From assembly GCF_019429625.1 (NCBI RefSeq), contig NZ_JAHXRW010000013.1:39703-103702 (forward strand): a DNA stretch of 64,000 nt, given 5' to 3'. The stretch's first letter is position 1. Every line of letters begins with the position of its first letter. Under the pieces are notes generated by a model. The model was not told the origin of the DNA and made no database searches. It worked only from the letters and a program-made list of their open reading frames with translations. Of this stretch, positions 34,464 to 42,889 are shown in pieces. Position numbers and translations under genes: made by a program. The stretch is from Celeribacter sp. PS-C1. GTDB taxonomy: Bacteria; Pseudomonadota; Alphaproteobacteria; Rhodobacterales; Rhodobacteraceae.

Positions 34464-34987
34464 AGTGCTGCGAGAAACGACGTCACAGCCTCATCGAGTG
34501 CGCCATCGTTTTCGACGCGCCTGACCGGCAGGCCGGGCGCGATGTCGTATTCGGCGCGGGCCAGACGTTTCTCGATCTCCTCGCGGCTTTCGCGACCACG
34601 GGCCGCCAAACGGGTTGCGAGAACCGAAGGCGAGGCGGTGATCAGCAGAACCCCCATATTGGGATAGAGCGCGTAAGCCTCTGGCAGGATCGCGCGCGAG
34701 CCGTTGAACAGCACATCGCGGCCCTCGTTCAGCGCAGTCTCAATCGCGAGTGGCACGCCGTATTTTAATCCATGCGCCTCCCAATGAAGTGCGAACTCTC
34801 CGGCCTCCAGACGGCGGTCGAATTCCTCGACGGTGACGCCTTCGAAATCCTCGCCGCCCGCTTCGGTGGGCCTAGTGATCACGCGTTTGGCGACAGCCAA
34901 ATCGCGCCGCCGTTCCAATGCGGCCTCGATCAACGTGTCCTTGCCCGCCCCCGAGGGGCCGACGATGGCATAGAGACGCCCGACCAT
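34445..34987 (-). CDS. phnN: Ribose 1,5-bisphosphokinase
   Basis: A 180-residue guanylate-kinase-like enzyme that phosphorylates ribose 1,5-bisphosphate to PRPP, the last step that returns the ribose of C-P lyase products to metabolism. Walker A is GPSGAGKDT near the N-terminus, and the TRP (ITRPTEAGGEDFEGVT) nucleotide-binding segment is typical. It lies 3 bases after phnL in the same operon and is the last of the contiguous minus-strand run phnG-H-I-J-K-corA-L-N. Confidence 0.92.
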   Translation of the reverse strand: MVGRLYAIVGPSGAGKDTLIEAALERRRDLAVAKRVITRPTEAGGEDFEGVTVEEFDRRLEAGEFALHWEAHGLKYGVPLAIETALNEGRDVLFNGSRAILPEAYALYPNMGVLLITASPSVLATRLAARGRESREEIEKRLARAEYDIAPGLPVRRVENDGALDEAVTSFLAALQPERV

Positions 34988-34990
34988 CGT

Positions 34991-35674
34991 TCAGGCCGCC
35001 TGTGCGGGGGTGAAATCGGAGACGTTGATCTCCCGATCCGCCACACGCTCGCGGGCGGGGGTGTCGTGGAAAATGCCGATAATCGCCGCCCCGCGTGCCT
35101 TGGCCTCTTCGATCAGGCTCAGCACCGTTTCGCGGTTGGTGGCATCCAAGGAGGCGGTGGGTTCGTCCAATAGCATCGCCGGATAGTCATGCGCAAAGCC
35201 GCGCGCGATGTTCACCCGCTGTTGCTCGCCGCCGGAGAATGTCGTGGGCGAAAGGCCCCAGAGGGTTTCGGGGATATTCAAACGCGCCAAGAGATCGCGG
35301 GCCTTGGCAAAGGCCGTTTCCTTATCCACGCCAACCGTGAGCAGCGGCTCAGCGACCACCTCAAGCGTCGGCACACGGGGCACGACGCGCAGGAATTGCG
35401 AGACATAGCCCAGGGTGGCCCTGCGCAAAGCGATGATTTCGCGCGGCTCAGCCGTGGCGACATCCGTATCCCCGACCCAGATATGGCCCGAGGCCGAGAG
35501 GTAATTGCCGTAGATCATCCGCATCAGCGTCGATTTCCCGGCGCCCGAATTGCCGGTGAGCGCGACGCATTCACCTGGCGCGACCTCGAATGTGGCGCCT
35601 TGCATGACCGGGATCACTGCGCTGCCCTGATTGTGGAGCGTAAAGGATTTGGAGAGGTTGTCGATCTTGATCAT
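34991..35674 (-). CDS. phnL: C-P lyase ABC-type subunit PhnL
   Basis: A 227-residue ABC ATPase. Walker A is GNSGAGKST, Q-loop region YVSQFLRVVPRVPTLEVV, signature FSGGEQQR, Walker B MLLDEPTASLD. PhnL is not a transporter subunit; it associates with the PhnG-H-I-J-K core and is needed for phosphonate catabolism. The ATG at 35674 is preferred; an open frame extends to 35719 but overlaps the upstream corA-type gene. Four bases separate it from that gene and three from phnN. Confidence 0.94.
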   Translation of the reverse strand: MIKIDNLSKSFTLHNQGSAVIPVMQGATFEVAPGECVALTGNSGAGKSTLMRMIYGNYLSASGHIWVGDTDVATAEPREIIALRRATLGYVSQFLRVVPRVPTLEVVAEPLLTVGVDKETAFAKARDLLARLNIPETLWGLSPTTFSGGEQQRVNIARGFAHDYPAMLLDEPTASLDATNRETVLSLIEEAKARGAAIIGIFHDTPARERVADREINVSDFTPAQAA

Positions 35675-35678
35675 GAGA

Positions 35679-36632
35679 TTACAGCCAGTTTTTCCATTTC
35701 GAGAGAAGGTAAGTGCCAAGCGCCGATCCGATCATAAGAGCGGTGGCGATCAGGTAGCCGTAGGGGCTGTCGAGGCCGGGGATGAAGGGGAAGTTCATCC
35801 CGTAAACCGAGGCCACCAAAGTGGGCGGCAGGAACAGAACGGCCACGACCGAGAGAATGCGGCTTGTGTCGTTTTGCTCCAGATTGATGAGACCCAGCAT
35901 CACATCGGTCAGCTGCGCGATCCGGCCGGAGAGGAAATCGCCATGCACGGTGAGCGCCTGACAATCCTTGACCTGCGCCTTGAGAATGCTCGTCAGCGGC
36001 TTGTCCTTTTCGGCCTCAAGACCAAGCCCGAAGCTCGACAGAGCGCGTTCCACCGTCAAGAGTGCATGGCGGTACTTCGCGACCTGTTCACTTTGTTTGC
36101 CAAGCGCGCGCAGAGCATCCGCCAACTCGTCACCTCGTGGCGCGGGGTTGCGAAAGGCGATATGCGATTGCAGATCAACCGCCACCCCAACGCCTTCGAG
36201 CAAGTCGGCAAGGCGGGCGATGATCTCTTCGATCAGCCCCAGAAACACTCGCCGCCGCCCAGAACAGCCCGCACTCGATTGGCTTGCGTGGATGGCATAG
36301 GTCTCAAACGGGCGCGGCGTGTGATAGCGCACGGAAAAGAGCCGTTCCGGCGTGATCAGAAAGGCAACGGGGCCGAAAGACGGCTCCTTGTTACGGTCGA
36401 GCCCCGGCAGCACGATGGTCAGAACCTCGGTGTCGCCCTCGCGGTAGAGCCGGTTCGACACCTCGATCTCCTGCATATCCGCGAGCGTCGGAACGGAGAC
36501 GCCAAGCGCCTCCACGGCCTCGACCTGTGCCGGTTGCGGGCTCAAAAGATCGATCCACAGAGCATCGGAAAGATCGACCTCATTGGGCAATTTCTCGAGG
36601 CCTGCGCCAAGGGATCGATAGGCGAAAATCAT
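35679..36632 (-). CDS. CorA-family divalent-cation transporter within the phn operon
   Basis: A 317-residue CorA/ZntB-type protein: a large cytosolic N-domain with long helices and two C-terminal membrane helices. The signature YGMNF follows the first helix (VVAVLFLPPTLVASVYGMNF), and a short periplasmic loop precedes the second helix. CorA proteins take up Mg2+ (or move Zn2+ in ZntB). It sits between phnK (3-base gap) and phnL (4-base gap), so it is co-transcribed with C-P lyase genes although it is not a classical phn gene. Cation identity is unknown. Confidence 0.88.
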   Translation of the reverse strand: MIFAYRSLGAGLEKLPNEVDLSDALWIDLLSPQPAQVEAVEALGVSVPTLADMQEIEVSNRLYREGDTEVLTIVLPGLDRNKEPSFGPVAFLITPERLFSVRYHTPRPFETYAIHASQSSAGCSGRRRVFLGLIEEIIARLADLLEGVGVAVDLQSHIAFRNPAPRGDELADALRALGKQSEQVAKYRHALLTVERALSSFGLGLEAEKDKPLTSILKAQVKDCQALTVHGDFLSGRIAQLTDVMLGLINLEQNDTSRILSVVAVLFLPPTLVASVYGMNFPFIPGLDSPYGYLIATALMIGSALGTYLLSKWKNWL

Positions 36633-36635
36633 GTC

Positions 36636-37412
36636 TCAGACCTGCAAAACAGAGGAGACAAGAAGCTGCGTATAGGCATGTTGCGGGTCATCGAGCACCT
36701 GATCGGTAAGACCATGTTCGACGACATGGCCGGATTTCATCACCATCAGACGATCCGCCAAAAGCCGCACGACAGCAAGGTCATGGGTGACGATGATCGC
36801 CGACAATCCCATTTCCCGCACCAATCCGCGCAAGAGATCCAAAAGCCGCGCCTGCACCGAGACGTCCAGGCCACCTGTCGGTTCGTCCATGAAAACAAGC
36901 CGTGGGCCCGTCACAAGGTTCCGCGCGATTTGCAGACGTTGCTGCATCCCGCCGGAAAACGCGCTGGGTTTGTCATCGACCCGATCCTCATTGATCTCCA
37001 CCCGGTCGAGCCAATCAATCGCCTGCGTGCGGATATTGCCGTAATGCCGCGCGCCGACCGCCATGAGACGCTCGCCGACATTGCCGCCAGCCGACACGCC
37101 CATGCGCAGCCCGTCGCGCGCGTGTTGATGGACAAAAGCCCAATCAGTGCGCGACAGCATCCGGCGCTCGGGCTCGGACATGGTGAGCGTGTCGACCATG
37201 CCCCGATCCCGCGTGTCGAACAGAACCTGCCCGCTGTCGGGCGGCAAATGCCCCGCCATGCAATTCAAAAGCGTCGATTTGCCGGAGCCGGATTCGCCCA
37301 CGATGCCCATCACCTCGCCGGGATAGAGATCAAAGGACACATCGGAACAGCCGATCCTGTCGCCGTAGGTTTTGCGTATGTCTTTGACGGAAAGAAGCGG
37401 TTGGATTGTCAT
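36636..37412 (-). CDS. phnK: C-P lyase ABC-type subunit PhnK
   Basis: A 258-residue ABC ATPase with Walker A GESGSGKSTL, signature FSGGMQQR, Walker B RLVFMDEPTGGLD and the H-loop VTHDLAVV. PhnK docks on PhnJ in the C-P lyase core complex. The start overlaps the phnJ stop by 4 bases (ATGA). Downstream comes the CorA-type gene with a 3-base gap, which breaks the usual phnK-phnL adjacency. Confidence 0.95.
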   Translation of the reverse strand: MTIQPLLSVKDIRKTYGDRIGCSDVSFDLYPGEVMGIVGESGSGKSTLLNCMAGHLPPDSGQVLFDTRDRGMVDTLTMSEPERRMLSRTDWAFVHQHARDGLRMGVSAGGNVGERLMAVGARHYGNIRTQAIDWLDRVEINEDRVDDKPSAFSGGMQQRLQIARNLVTGPRLVFMDEPTGGLDVSVQARLLDLLRGLVREMGLSAIIVTHDLAVVRLLADRLMVMKSGHVVEHGLTDQVLDDPQHAYTQLLVSSVLQV

Positions 37413-38284
37413 TCTGCGGCCTTCTCTAAATCATTAGAGGGGGAGAGTCGCCCGCGATGGCCCAAAGCCTGCCGCTCGGCGCAATAATCAGTGTCGGAAC
37501 AGACGAACATCCGCCCGCCGTCATCGTCGATGATCACCTCATCGAGATAGGTGTGCTCCGCCCCGCAGAGATCACAAGGGTGGTTGGCTTTTGAGGGATC
37601 AAACGGATGGTCTTCGAAATCGAGGCTCACGACTTTGGTGTAGGGCGGCACGGCGTAAATCCGTTGCTCGCGCCCTGCCCCGAAAAGCTGGATCGCCGCC
37701 ATCTCCATCTTTGGATTGTCGAATTTCGGGATCGGCGAAGGGTCCATCACATAGCGCCCTTCGACCTTGACCGGATAAGCGTAGGAGGTGGCGATATGGC
37801 CGTGTTTCGCGATGTCCTCATAGAGTTTCACATGCATCAGCCCGTATTCTTCGAGCGCATGCATCTTGCGCGTCTCGGTCTCGCGCGGCTCCAGAAAGCG
37901 CAACGGCTCCGGGATCGGCACCTGATAGACGAGGATTTGTCCCTCGGTCAGCGGCTCTTCGGGAATGCGGTGACGGGTCTGGATCACCGTCGCCTCGCGG
38001 GTTTTCTCGGTCACCGCAATCTCTGCGGTCTTCTCGAAAAACTTGCGGATCGAGACAGCGTTCGTGGTGTCATCCGCGCCCTGATCGATCACCTTGAGCA
38101 CGTCCTCAGGCATCAAACAGGCGGCGGACACCTGCACCCCGCCGGTGCCCCAACCATAAGGCATCGGCATTTCGCGCGAGGCAAAAGGCACCTGATAGCC
38201 CGGCACAGCAATGCCTTTGAGGATCGCGCGACGGATCATCCGTTTGGTTTGCTCGTCGAGATAGGCGAAGTTATAGTCAGACAT
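37409..38284 (-). CDS. phnJ: Alpha-D-ribose 1-methylphosphonate 5-phosphate C-P lyase
   Basis: A 291-residue radical-SAM enzyme that cleaves the carbon-phosphorus bond. Cys at 237, 240, 262 and 268 give the C-x2-C-x21-C-x5-C spacing of PhnJ, three of which bind the [4Fe-4S] cluster. The N-terminal region has GYQVPFASREMPMPYGWGTG. It overlaps phnK by 4 bases. Upstream, instead of abutting phnI, it is separated by 312 bases that hold a small opposite-strand gene, so phnJKLN may need their own promoter or long read-through. Confidence 0.97.
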   Translation of the reverse strand: MSDYNFAYLDEQTKRMIRRAILKGIAVPGYQVPFASREMPMPYGWGTGGVQVSAACLMPEDVLKVIDQGADDTTNAVSIRKFFEKTAEIAVTEKTREATVIQTRHRIPEEPLTEGQILVYQVPIPEPLRFLEPRETETRKMHALEEYGLMHVKLYEDIAKHGHIATSYAYPVKVEGRYVMDPSPIPKFDNPKMEMAAIQLFGAGREQRIYAVPPYTKVVSLDFEDHPFDPSKANHPCDLCGAEHTYLDEVIIDDDGGRMFVCSDTDYCAERQALGHRGRLSPSNDLEKAAE

Positions 38285-38342
38285 AGGCGCCTCCCAAACG
38301 CGAAGCCGCGCACTGCATATATTTCTGCTTACGGTGTATTTT

Positions 38343-38594
38343 ATGAACGACCTTCCAGACCAACTTGTCTGTCAGGACACTAAAATTCTCAGTCAGTTCA
38401 TGTGCGAGCAAATTTACGCGCATCCGAACCTTTTCGTGCTGTTGACCGGTTTGGGCTTTGGCATCATCGGGCTGATTTTTCATAACGCGAGCCACAAGCC
38501 AAAGTCCCGGAACTCTATGCTCGGAGATTCCGGTAGTCACACCAACGCTGGTTTCGATGGGTTTGATAGTGGCGGTGACGGCGGTTTTGACTGA
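38343..38594 (+). CDS. Small single-helix membrane protein with Gly/Asp-rich tail
   Basis: An 83-residue ORF on the strand opposite to phnI and phnJ. It has a Cys-containing N-terminus, one hydrophobic helix (LFVLLTGLGFGIIGLIF, about residues 34-50) and a tail GFDGFDSGGDGGFD. Its stop lies 2 bases from the phnI stop, the tight packing expected of a real gene. The ATG at 38343 is used; an in-frame GTG lies at 38334. The region is somewhat AT-richer than the phn genes, suggesting later insertion. A minus-strand frame across the same DNA has no domain-like features. I recognise no family. Confidence 0.5.
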   Translation: MNDLPDQLVCQDTKILSQFMCEQIYAHPNLFVLLTGLGFGIIGLIFHNASHKPKSRNSMLGDSGSHTNAGFDGFDSGGDGGFD

Positions 38595-38596
38595 CT

Positions 38597-39685
38597 TCAT
38601 TCTGCCGCCTCCTTCGCACTTGCGCTCGCAATCTCCGCGCGCATTTTGCGGACCAGTTCCATCTCGGACTGAAAATCCACATAGTGTGGCAATTTGATAT
38701 GTTCGAGGAATCCGGTCGCCTGAATGTTGTCACAGTGATATAGGACGAATTCCTCATCATGCGCCGGGGAGTTCGAAACCTCGACGCCAAGCTCTTTCGA
38801 ACGCAGCGAGCGGTCGACCAGAGCCATGGAAATCGCCTTGCGCTCCGTCTGGCCAAAGGTCAGCCCATAACCGCGCGTGAACTGCGGCGGTTCGACTTTC
38901 GAGCCCGCGAATTTGTTCACGGTTTCGCATTCGGTCAGTTCCACTTCGCCGATCTCGATGGCAAAGCCCAGTTCGGGGATGTCCATTTCCACCGCGACTT
39001 TGCCGATGCGCAGCTCGCCGACGAAAGCGTGGCTGTTGCCGTAGCCGCGCTGGGTGGAATAGGCCATCGACAGGATAAACCCCTCGTCGCCGCGCGTCAG
39101 CGCCTGCAACCGCAGCGCGCGGTTGGCGGGCAGCTCCAGCGGCTCGCGGGTGAGGTCCGGCGGGATCTCGTCCCCCTCTGCCTCGGTCTGGATCAGCCCT
39201 TCCTTGTTCAGGAAAGACGTCACATGCGGCGTCGGTTCAAGACGCGGATCAGCCTCTGCCGCCTTGGGCACCTCGCCTTCCGCCATGAGTTTAAAATCCA
39301 GCAAACGATGCGTGTAATCGAAAGTCGGCCCCAAAACCTGTCCTCCCGGCACGTCCTTGAACGTCGCCGACACCCGGCGGTCACAGGCCATTTTGTCGGT
39401 CTCGACCGGATGCGAATGGCCGATGCGCGGCAGGGTCGTGCGGTAGGCGCGGATGAGGAAAATCGCCTCGATCAGATCGCCGCGCGACTGCTTGATCGCC
39501 AGAGCGGCGAGATCGGGATCGTACAAAGACCCTTCGGTCATCACACGATTGACAGCCAGCGCGAGTTGCTCACGGATTTGCGGTACCGTGAGTTCCGCGA
39601 CCGTGACATCGCCCCGGCGCTCTTCGGCCAACCAGGCATGCGCATTGTCGATGGCGCGCTCGCCCCCTTTGACGGCAACATACAT
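38597..39685 (-). CDS. phnI: C-P lyase core subunit PhnI
   Basis: A 362-residue protein that, with PhnG, PhnH and PhnL, transfers the ribose triphosphate group of ATP/GTP onto the phosphonate with loss of the purine. It begins MYVAVKGGERAIDNAHAWL and contains the conserved SHPVETDKMACDRRVSATFKD and AYSTQRGYGNSHAFVGELR segments. The start overlaps the phnH stop (TGATG). Length is typical. Confidence 0.96.
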   Translation of the reverse strand: MYVAVKGGERAIDNAHAWLAEERRGDVTVAELTVPQIREQLALAVNRVMTEGSLYDPDLAALAIKQSRGDLIEAIFLIRAYRTTLPRIGHSHPVETDKMACDRRVSATFKDVPGGQVLGPTFDYTHRLLDFKLMAEGEVPKAAEADPRLEPTPHVTSFLNKEGLIQTEAEGDEIPPDLTREPLELPANRALRLQALTRGDEGFILSMAYSTQRGYGNSHAFVGELRIGKVAVEMDIPELGFAIEIGEVELTECETVNKFAGSKVEPPQFTRGYGLTFGQTERKAISMALVDRSLRSKELGVEVSNSPAHDEEFVLYHCDNIQATGFLEHIKLPHYVDFQSEMELVRKMRAEIASASAKEAAE

Positions 39686-40281
39686 CAGTTGGCCTCCATC
39701 ATGTCAGTGACCTGCGTGCTGCGCGGAAGACCCGCGATCTGCGTGCCCGAGGTGAAATAGAAGTCCAATCCCAGCGGGAAGAGCATGGCGTTCATTTGAA
39801 ACGGCTCCAAGGCGGGCAATGACAGGCTGGCCGTGGTTTCGATCCCCGGCCCCGTGAGCTGCGCACCGTCCTGAGACAGCGCGTCCATTTCAACGATCAG
39901 CGTCGTCGAGCGGTCGGGATATTCCGCCGTGCCGATGGGGAAAGCTGTCACCGGCTGCAACGCGTCCCAAGTGCCCAGCGCGAACATGGCTTTCGCGGGG
40001 CCAACAATGGGCGCGCCGATTTGAAAGGCGATCCAGTCGCGGATTTCTGGCGTGTCATGCGCGCCCATCAGGCAAAGCGGCGTTTCCGGGTCGCAGAGCG
40101 TCAGCAAAAGGCTCGCCGCCGCTTCGGACACGGGCGCGGGCGCTTGACCGCCTTTGATCTCATGGATAGTGCCGGGGCGCGCGAGGGCCTCCAAAGCGGC
40201 GCGAAACGCGCGGGCAGCGTCTTGCGGCGGGGTCGCGAAGGCACCGATCAGGCTTCGCTCACTCATTTGTTTTTCCAGCAT
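39685..40281 (-). CDS. phnH: C-P lyase core subunit PhnH
   Basis: A 198-residue PhnH, a dimeric non-catalytic core component. It shows the family segments LLTLCDPETPLCLMGAHDTPEIRDW (shortened here) and FPIGTAEYPDRSTTLIVE. The start at 40281 overlaps the phnG stop by 1 base (TAATG); an internal ATG at 40266 (MSERSLIG) is an alternative. It is in the contiguous phnGHI block. Confidence 0.95.
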   Translation of the reverse strand: MLEKQMSERSLIGAFATPPQDAARAFRAALEALARPGTIHEIKGGQAPAPVSEAAASLLLTLCDPETPLCLMGAHDTPEIRDWIAFQIGAPIVGPAKAMFALGTWDALQPVTAFPIGTAEYPDRSTTLIVEMDALSQDGAQLTGPGIETTASLSLPALEPFQMNAMLFPLGLDFYFTSGTQIAGLPRSTQVTDMMEAN

Positions 40282-40745
40282 TAATCCTCTCCCCGTACCA
40301 TCGTAAAGAAGTCCACTTTCGTCGCAGCAGCTTTCGCGGCGCGTGCGGTGCGGGTAGCGGCCTGAGCCGCCTCCAGAGGCGCCAGAACCGCGTCGCGCAG
40401 CTCATCGGCGCGCGGCCCTTGCATCAACGCATCCACGAGTGCGGCTTGCTCCGCCTGCCGCTTGTCGCGCCCCTGCACATAGCCATGACCGACCTCGCCC
40501 GTCGCCAGCCGCAGAGAACAGCGCGTGACGGTCATTTCGCCCAGATTGAACGGCGCGCCGGTGCCGCCCATGCGGCCCCGCACCATGACGCCACCCACTT
40601 CGGGACGGCGCAGCCATTCGAACTTCGGCTGGTCCAATGCGCCCAGACGCTCGGCCAAAAGCGCGGCGTCGGACTTGGCCAAAAGCCCCATCCACGCCTT
40701 GCGCGCCTCCTGTTCGGGAGAGAGTACAGCCTCGGGTTTGCCCAT
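40281..40745 (-). CDS. phnG: C-P lyase core subunit PhnG
   Basis: A 154-residue first subunit of the C-P lyase core. Family features include the PEVGGVMVRGRMGGTGAPFN segment, TVTRCSLRLATGEVGHGYVQGRDKRQAE, and an Ala-rich C-terminal helix. It is the first gene of the minus-strand catabolic operon, divergent from phnF, and two PhnF-type dyads lie in the 135-base intergenic region. Confidence 0.95.
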   Translation of the reverse strand: MGKPEAVLSPEQEARKAWMGLLAKSDAALLAERLGALDQPKFEWLRRPEVGGVMVRGRMGGTGAPFNLGEMTVTRCSLRLATGEVGHGYVQGRDKRQAEQAALVDALMQGPRADELRDAVLAPLEAAQAATRTARAAKAAATKVDFFTMVRGED

Positions 40746-40768
40746 CGTCGCCTCTTTTCATCCTGCGT

Positions 40769-40816
40769 TGTCTAGACATCTTGCAGAGTTGTCTAATTTA
40801 CTATACAACTAGACAA
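40769..40816. promoter_or_regulatory. Candidate PhnF operators between phnG and phnF
   Basis: A perfect palindrome TGTCTAGACA (40769-40778) is followed by the same half-sites TTGTCTA (40789-40795) and TAGACAA (40810-40816) as an inverted pair 14 bases apart. The AT-rich core between them (AATTTACTATACAAC) could hold a promoter. The divergent position beside a GntR regulator gene supports autoregulation and control of phnGHI. Confidence 0.65.
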
Positions 40817-40880
40817 ATCATTGCTGATCCTTTGCTGTTCGGCAAGGGTAATTTCGTGAAACTTTGGTGACGGGACGCTC

Positions 40881-41594
40881 ATGCCACGCACGCCAGTCTG
40901 GAAATCCATCGCGGAAACGCTGTCTGAGGAAATCGCAAAAGGGCATTACCGGCCCGGCGACAAGCTCCCGACGGAGGCCGAGCTGTCGTCGCGATTCGGG
41001 GTCAATCGCCACACGGTGCGCCATGCGCTTTCCGATCTCACCGAACGCGGCATCACCCGCTCGCGGCGCGGTGCGGGGGTCTTTGTGCAAAGCGCGCCGG
41101 TGGATTACCCTATCGGCAAACGTGTGCGGTTTCACCAGAACATCCGCGCCACAGGGCGCCTACCGCAGAAGAAAGTGCTGCGCATGGAAACCCGGCCCTG
41201 CGACCAATCAGAGGCAGAGGCGCTTCAGCTCACTTTGGGGGATCCCGTTTTGGTCTATGAAGGGCTATCGCTCTCGGGGGATGCGCCTGTTGCACATTTC
41301 ATTTCGATCTTTCCCGAGGCGCGCACGCCGGGCCTTATGGCCGCTTTCGAAGAGATCAGCTCGGTCACCCAGGCGCTCAAATCCATCGGCATCGAAGATT
41401 ACCTGCGCTCTGAGACCCGCGTCAGCGCCGAACGCGCCAGCGCCACCCAAGCCCTGCATCTGGGCCTGCGCGAAGGCGATCCGATGCTGCGCACCGTGAG
41501 CCTCAACACCACGCCCGAAGGCGTGCCGATTGAGCGGGGCCTGACTTGGTTTGCCGGCGAACGGGTCACGCTTTTGGTCACGCCCGATGAATAA
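40881..41594 (+). CDS. phnF: GntR-family (HutC/UTRA) regulator PhnF
   Basis: A 237-residue repressor-type protein. An N-terminal winged helix (about residues 5-75: PGDKLPTEAELSSRFGVNRHTVRHALSDL) precedes a UTRA ligand-binding domain that ends with ERGLTWFAGERVTLLV. PhnF proteins regulate phosphonate uptake and catabolism in response to a pathway ligand. It is divergent from phnG across two matching dyads and is followed 107 bases later by the second phnM. Confidence 0.93.
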   Translation: MPRTPVWKSIAETLSEEIAKGHYRPGDKLPTEAELSSRFGVNRHTVRHALSDLTERGITRSRRGAGVFVQSAPVDYPIGKRVRFHQNIRATGRLPQKKVLRMETRPCDQSEAEALQLTLGDPVLVYEGLSLSGDAPVAHFISIFPEARTPGLMAAFEEISSVTQALKSIGIEDYLRSETRVSAERASATQALHLGLREGDPMLRTVSLNTTPEGVPIERGLTWFAGERVTLLVTPDE

Positions 41595-41701
41595 CCTTCG
41601 CAATTCTGTGAAAGATTTCAGTCGTCACGCGGACGATACATTGCCTGCGTAAAACAACCTGCAATGGCAAAACGCCAAAGGTCTTCTCGCAGGTATCCAT
41701 C

Positions 41702-42880
41702 ATGGCTCTTCTTCCGCCGCTCAGTTTCACAGGGGCCTCCGTGCTCTGTGACGACACGCTCCGCCTCCAGCCGCTCAGCATTGAGGACGGCTATATCGGT
41801 CACGGGCGCTTTCCAGAGGTGGACCTGTCGGGCTACATGATCCTGCCCGGCATCATCGACCTGCATGGCGATGCCTTCGAGCGTCACATCGCACCACGTC
41901 CGCGCGCGCCCTTCCCGATACGCTCTGGTCTCTCGTCGGCGGCGCGCGATGCCGCGGCCCACGGCGTGACCACCGCATGGTTCGCGCAATGCTGGTCTTG
42001 GGAGGGCGGCTTGCGCGGCCCGGATTATGCCGAGGAATTGCTGACGGAAATGCAGGCTTTCGAGGCCCACGCGCCCATCGACATACGTCTGCAAATCCGC
42101 TGCGAGACGCATATGATCGACAGCCGGGATCGGCTTTTGGCGGCGATCCGGCGCTTTGGCGTGGACTACGTGATTTTCAACAACCACCTTCCCGAAGCCA
42201 TAGAGATTGCCAAGAAAGAACCACTGGAATTTGCCGCCTGGGCGAAGCGCGGCGGACGCACGCCGGAAGAGTTCATCAAGGTGCTGCGCGAGGCCAAAGA
42301 ACGGAAATCCGAAGTTCCGCGCCACCTTTGGCAACTCGCCGAAGCCTTCGACACCCTGGGCGTCACCTACGGTAGCCACGATGATCCGGACGCAGAAACC
42401 CGGGAGCAGTTTCGCATCCTGGGCGCCCGTGTGGCCGAATTCCCGATCTCCGAGAAAGCCGCCGCCGCCGCCAAGGCGATGGGCGATCCGGTGCTGATGG
42501 GGGCGCCCAATGTGGCCCGTGGCGGATCGCAATCCGGCAATATCTCGGCACAGAAACTGATCGAACGCGGGCTTTGCGATGCTCTGGTGTCGGACTATCA
42601 CTACCCGGCGATGATCGCCGCGGTCTGGGCCATGGTCGACAAAGGGCTCTGCGCCCTGCCCAAGGCCTGGGCGATGGTCTCGGCGAACCCGGCGCAGATC
42701 ATGCGTCTGTCGGATCGTGGCACTCTGGAGCGCGGCAAGCGGGCGGATTTTGTCGTGGTCAACCAAGCCACCCGTGAGATCGAAGCCACAGTCGCAGGCG
42801 GGCGCATTGCCTATATGAGCGGACAAGCCGGGCAGCGATTGGCGCAGGCAGATCACCGGATGTCACTGGCTGCAGAATAG
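41702..42880 (+). CDS. phnM: PhnM-like amidohydrolase (copy 2)
   Basis: A 392-residue amidohydrolase of the PhnM family but clearly diverged from the 32.6-kb copy: HGDAFERHIAPRPRAPFP replaces the HTDNLERH segment. It keeps GVTYGSHDDPD and GAPNVARGGSQSGN. The metal-binding His residues appear to be present, so it should be active, perhaps on a different triphosphate intermediate. It lies downstream of phnF on the plus strand and is convergent with the acetyltransferase gene, 9 bases between stops. Confidence 0.9.
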   Translation: MALLPPLSFTGASVLCDDTLRLQPLSIEDGYIGHGRFPEVDLSGYMILPGIIDLHGDAFERHIAPRPRAPFPIRSGLSSAARDAAAHGVTTAWFAQCWSWEGGLRGPDYAEELLTEMQAFEAHAPIDIRLQIRCETHMIDSRDRLLAAIRRFGVDYVIFNNHLPEAIEIAKKEPLEFAAWAKRGGRTPEEFIKVLREAKERKSEVPRHLWQLAEAFDTLGVTYGSHDDPDAETREQFRILGARVAEFPISEKAAAAAKAMGDPVLMGAPNVARGGSQSGNISAQKLIERGLCDALVSDYHYPAMIAAVWAMVDKGLCALPKAWAMVSANPAQIMRLSDRGTLERGKRADFVVVNQATREIEATVAGGRIAYMSGQAGQRLAQADHRMSLAAE

Positions 42881-42889
42881 CGGCGGCGT

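Noticed and set aside
38277..38600. Minus-strand 107-codon frame in the phnI-phnJ gap
   Set aside because: No hydrophobic segment or family feature, and it overlaps both phn genes; the plus-strand frame fits the gap far better.
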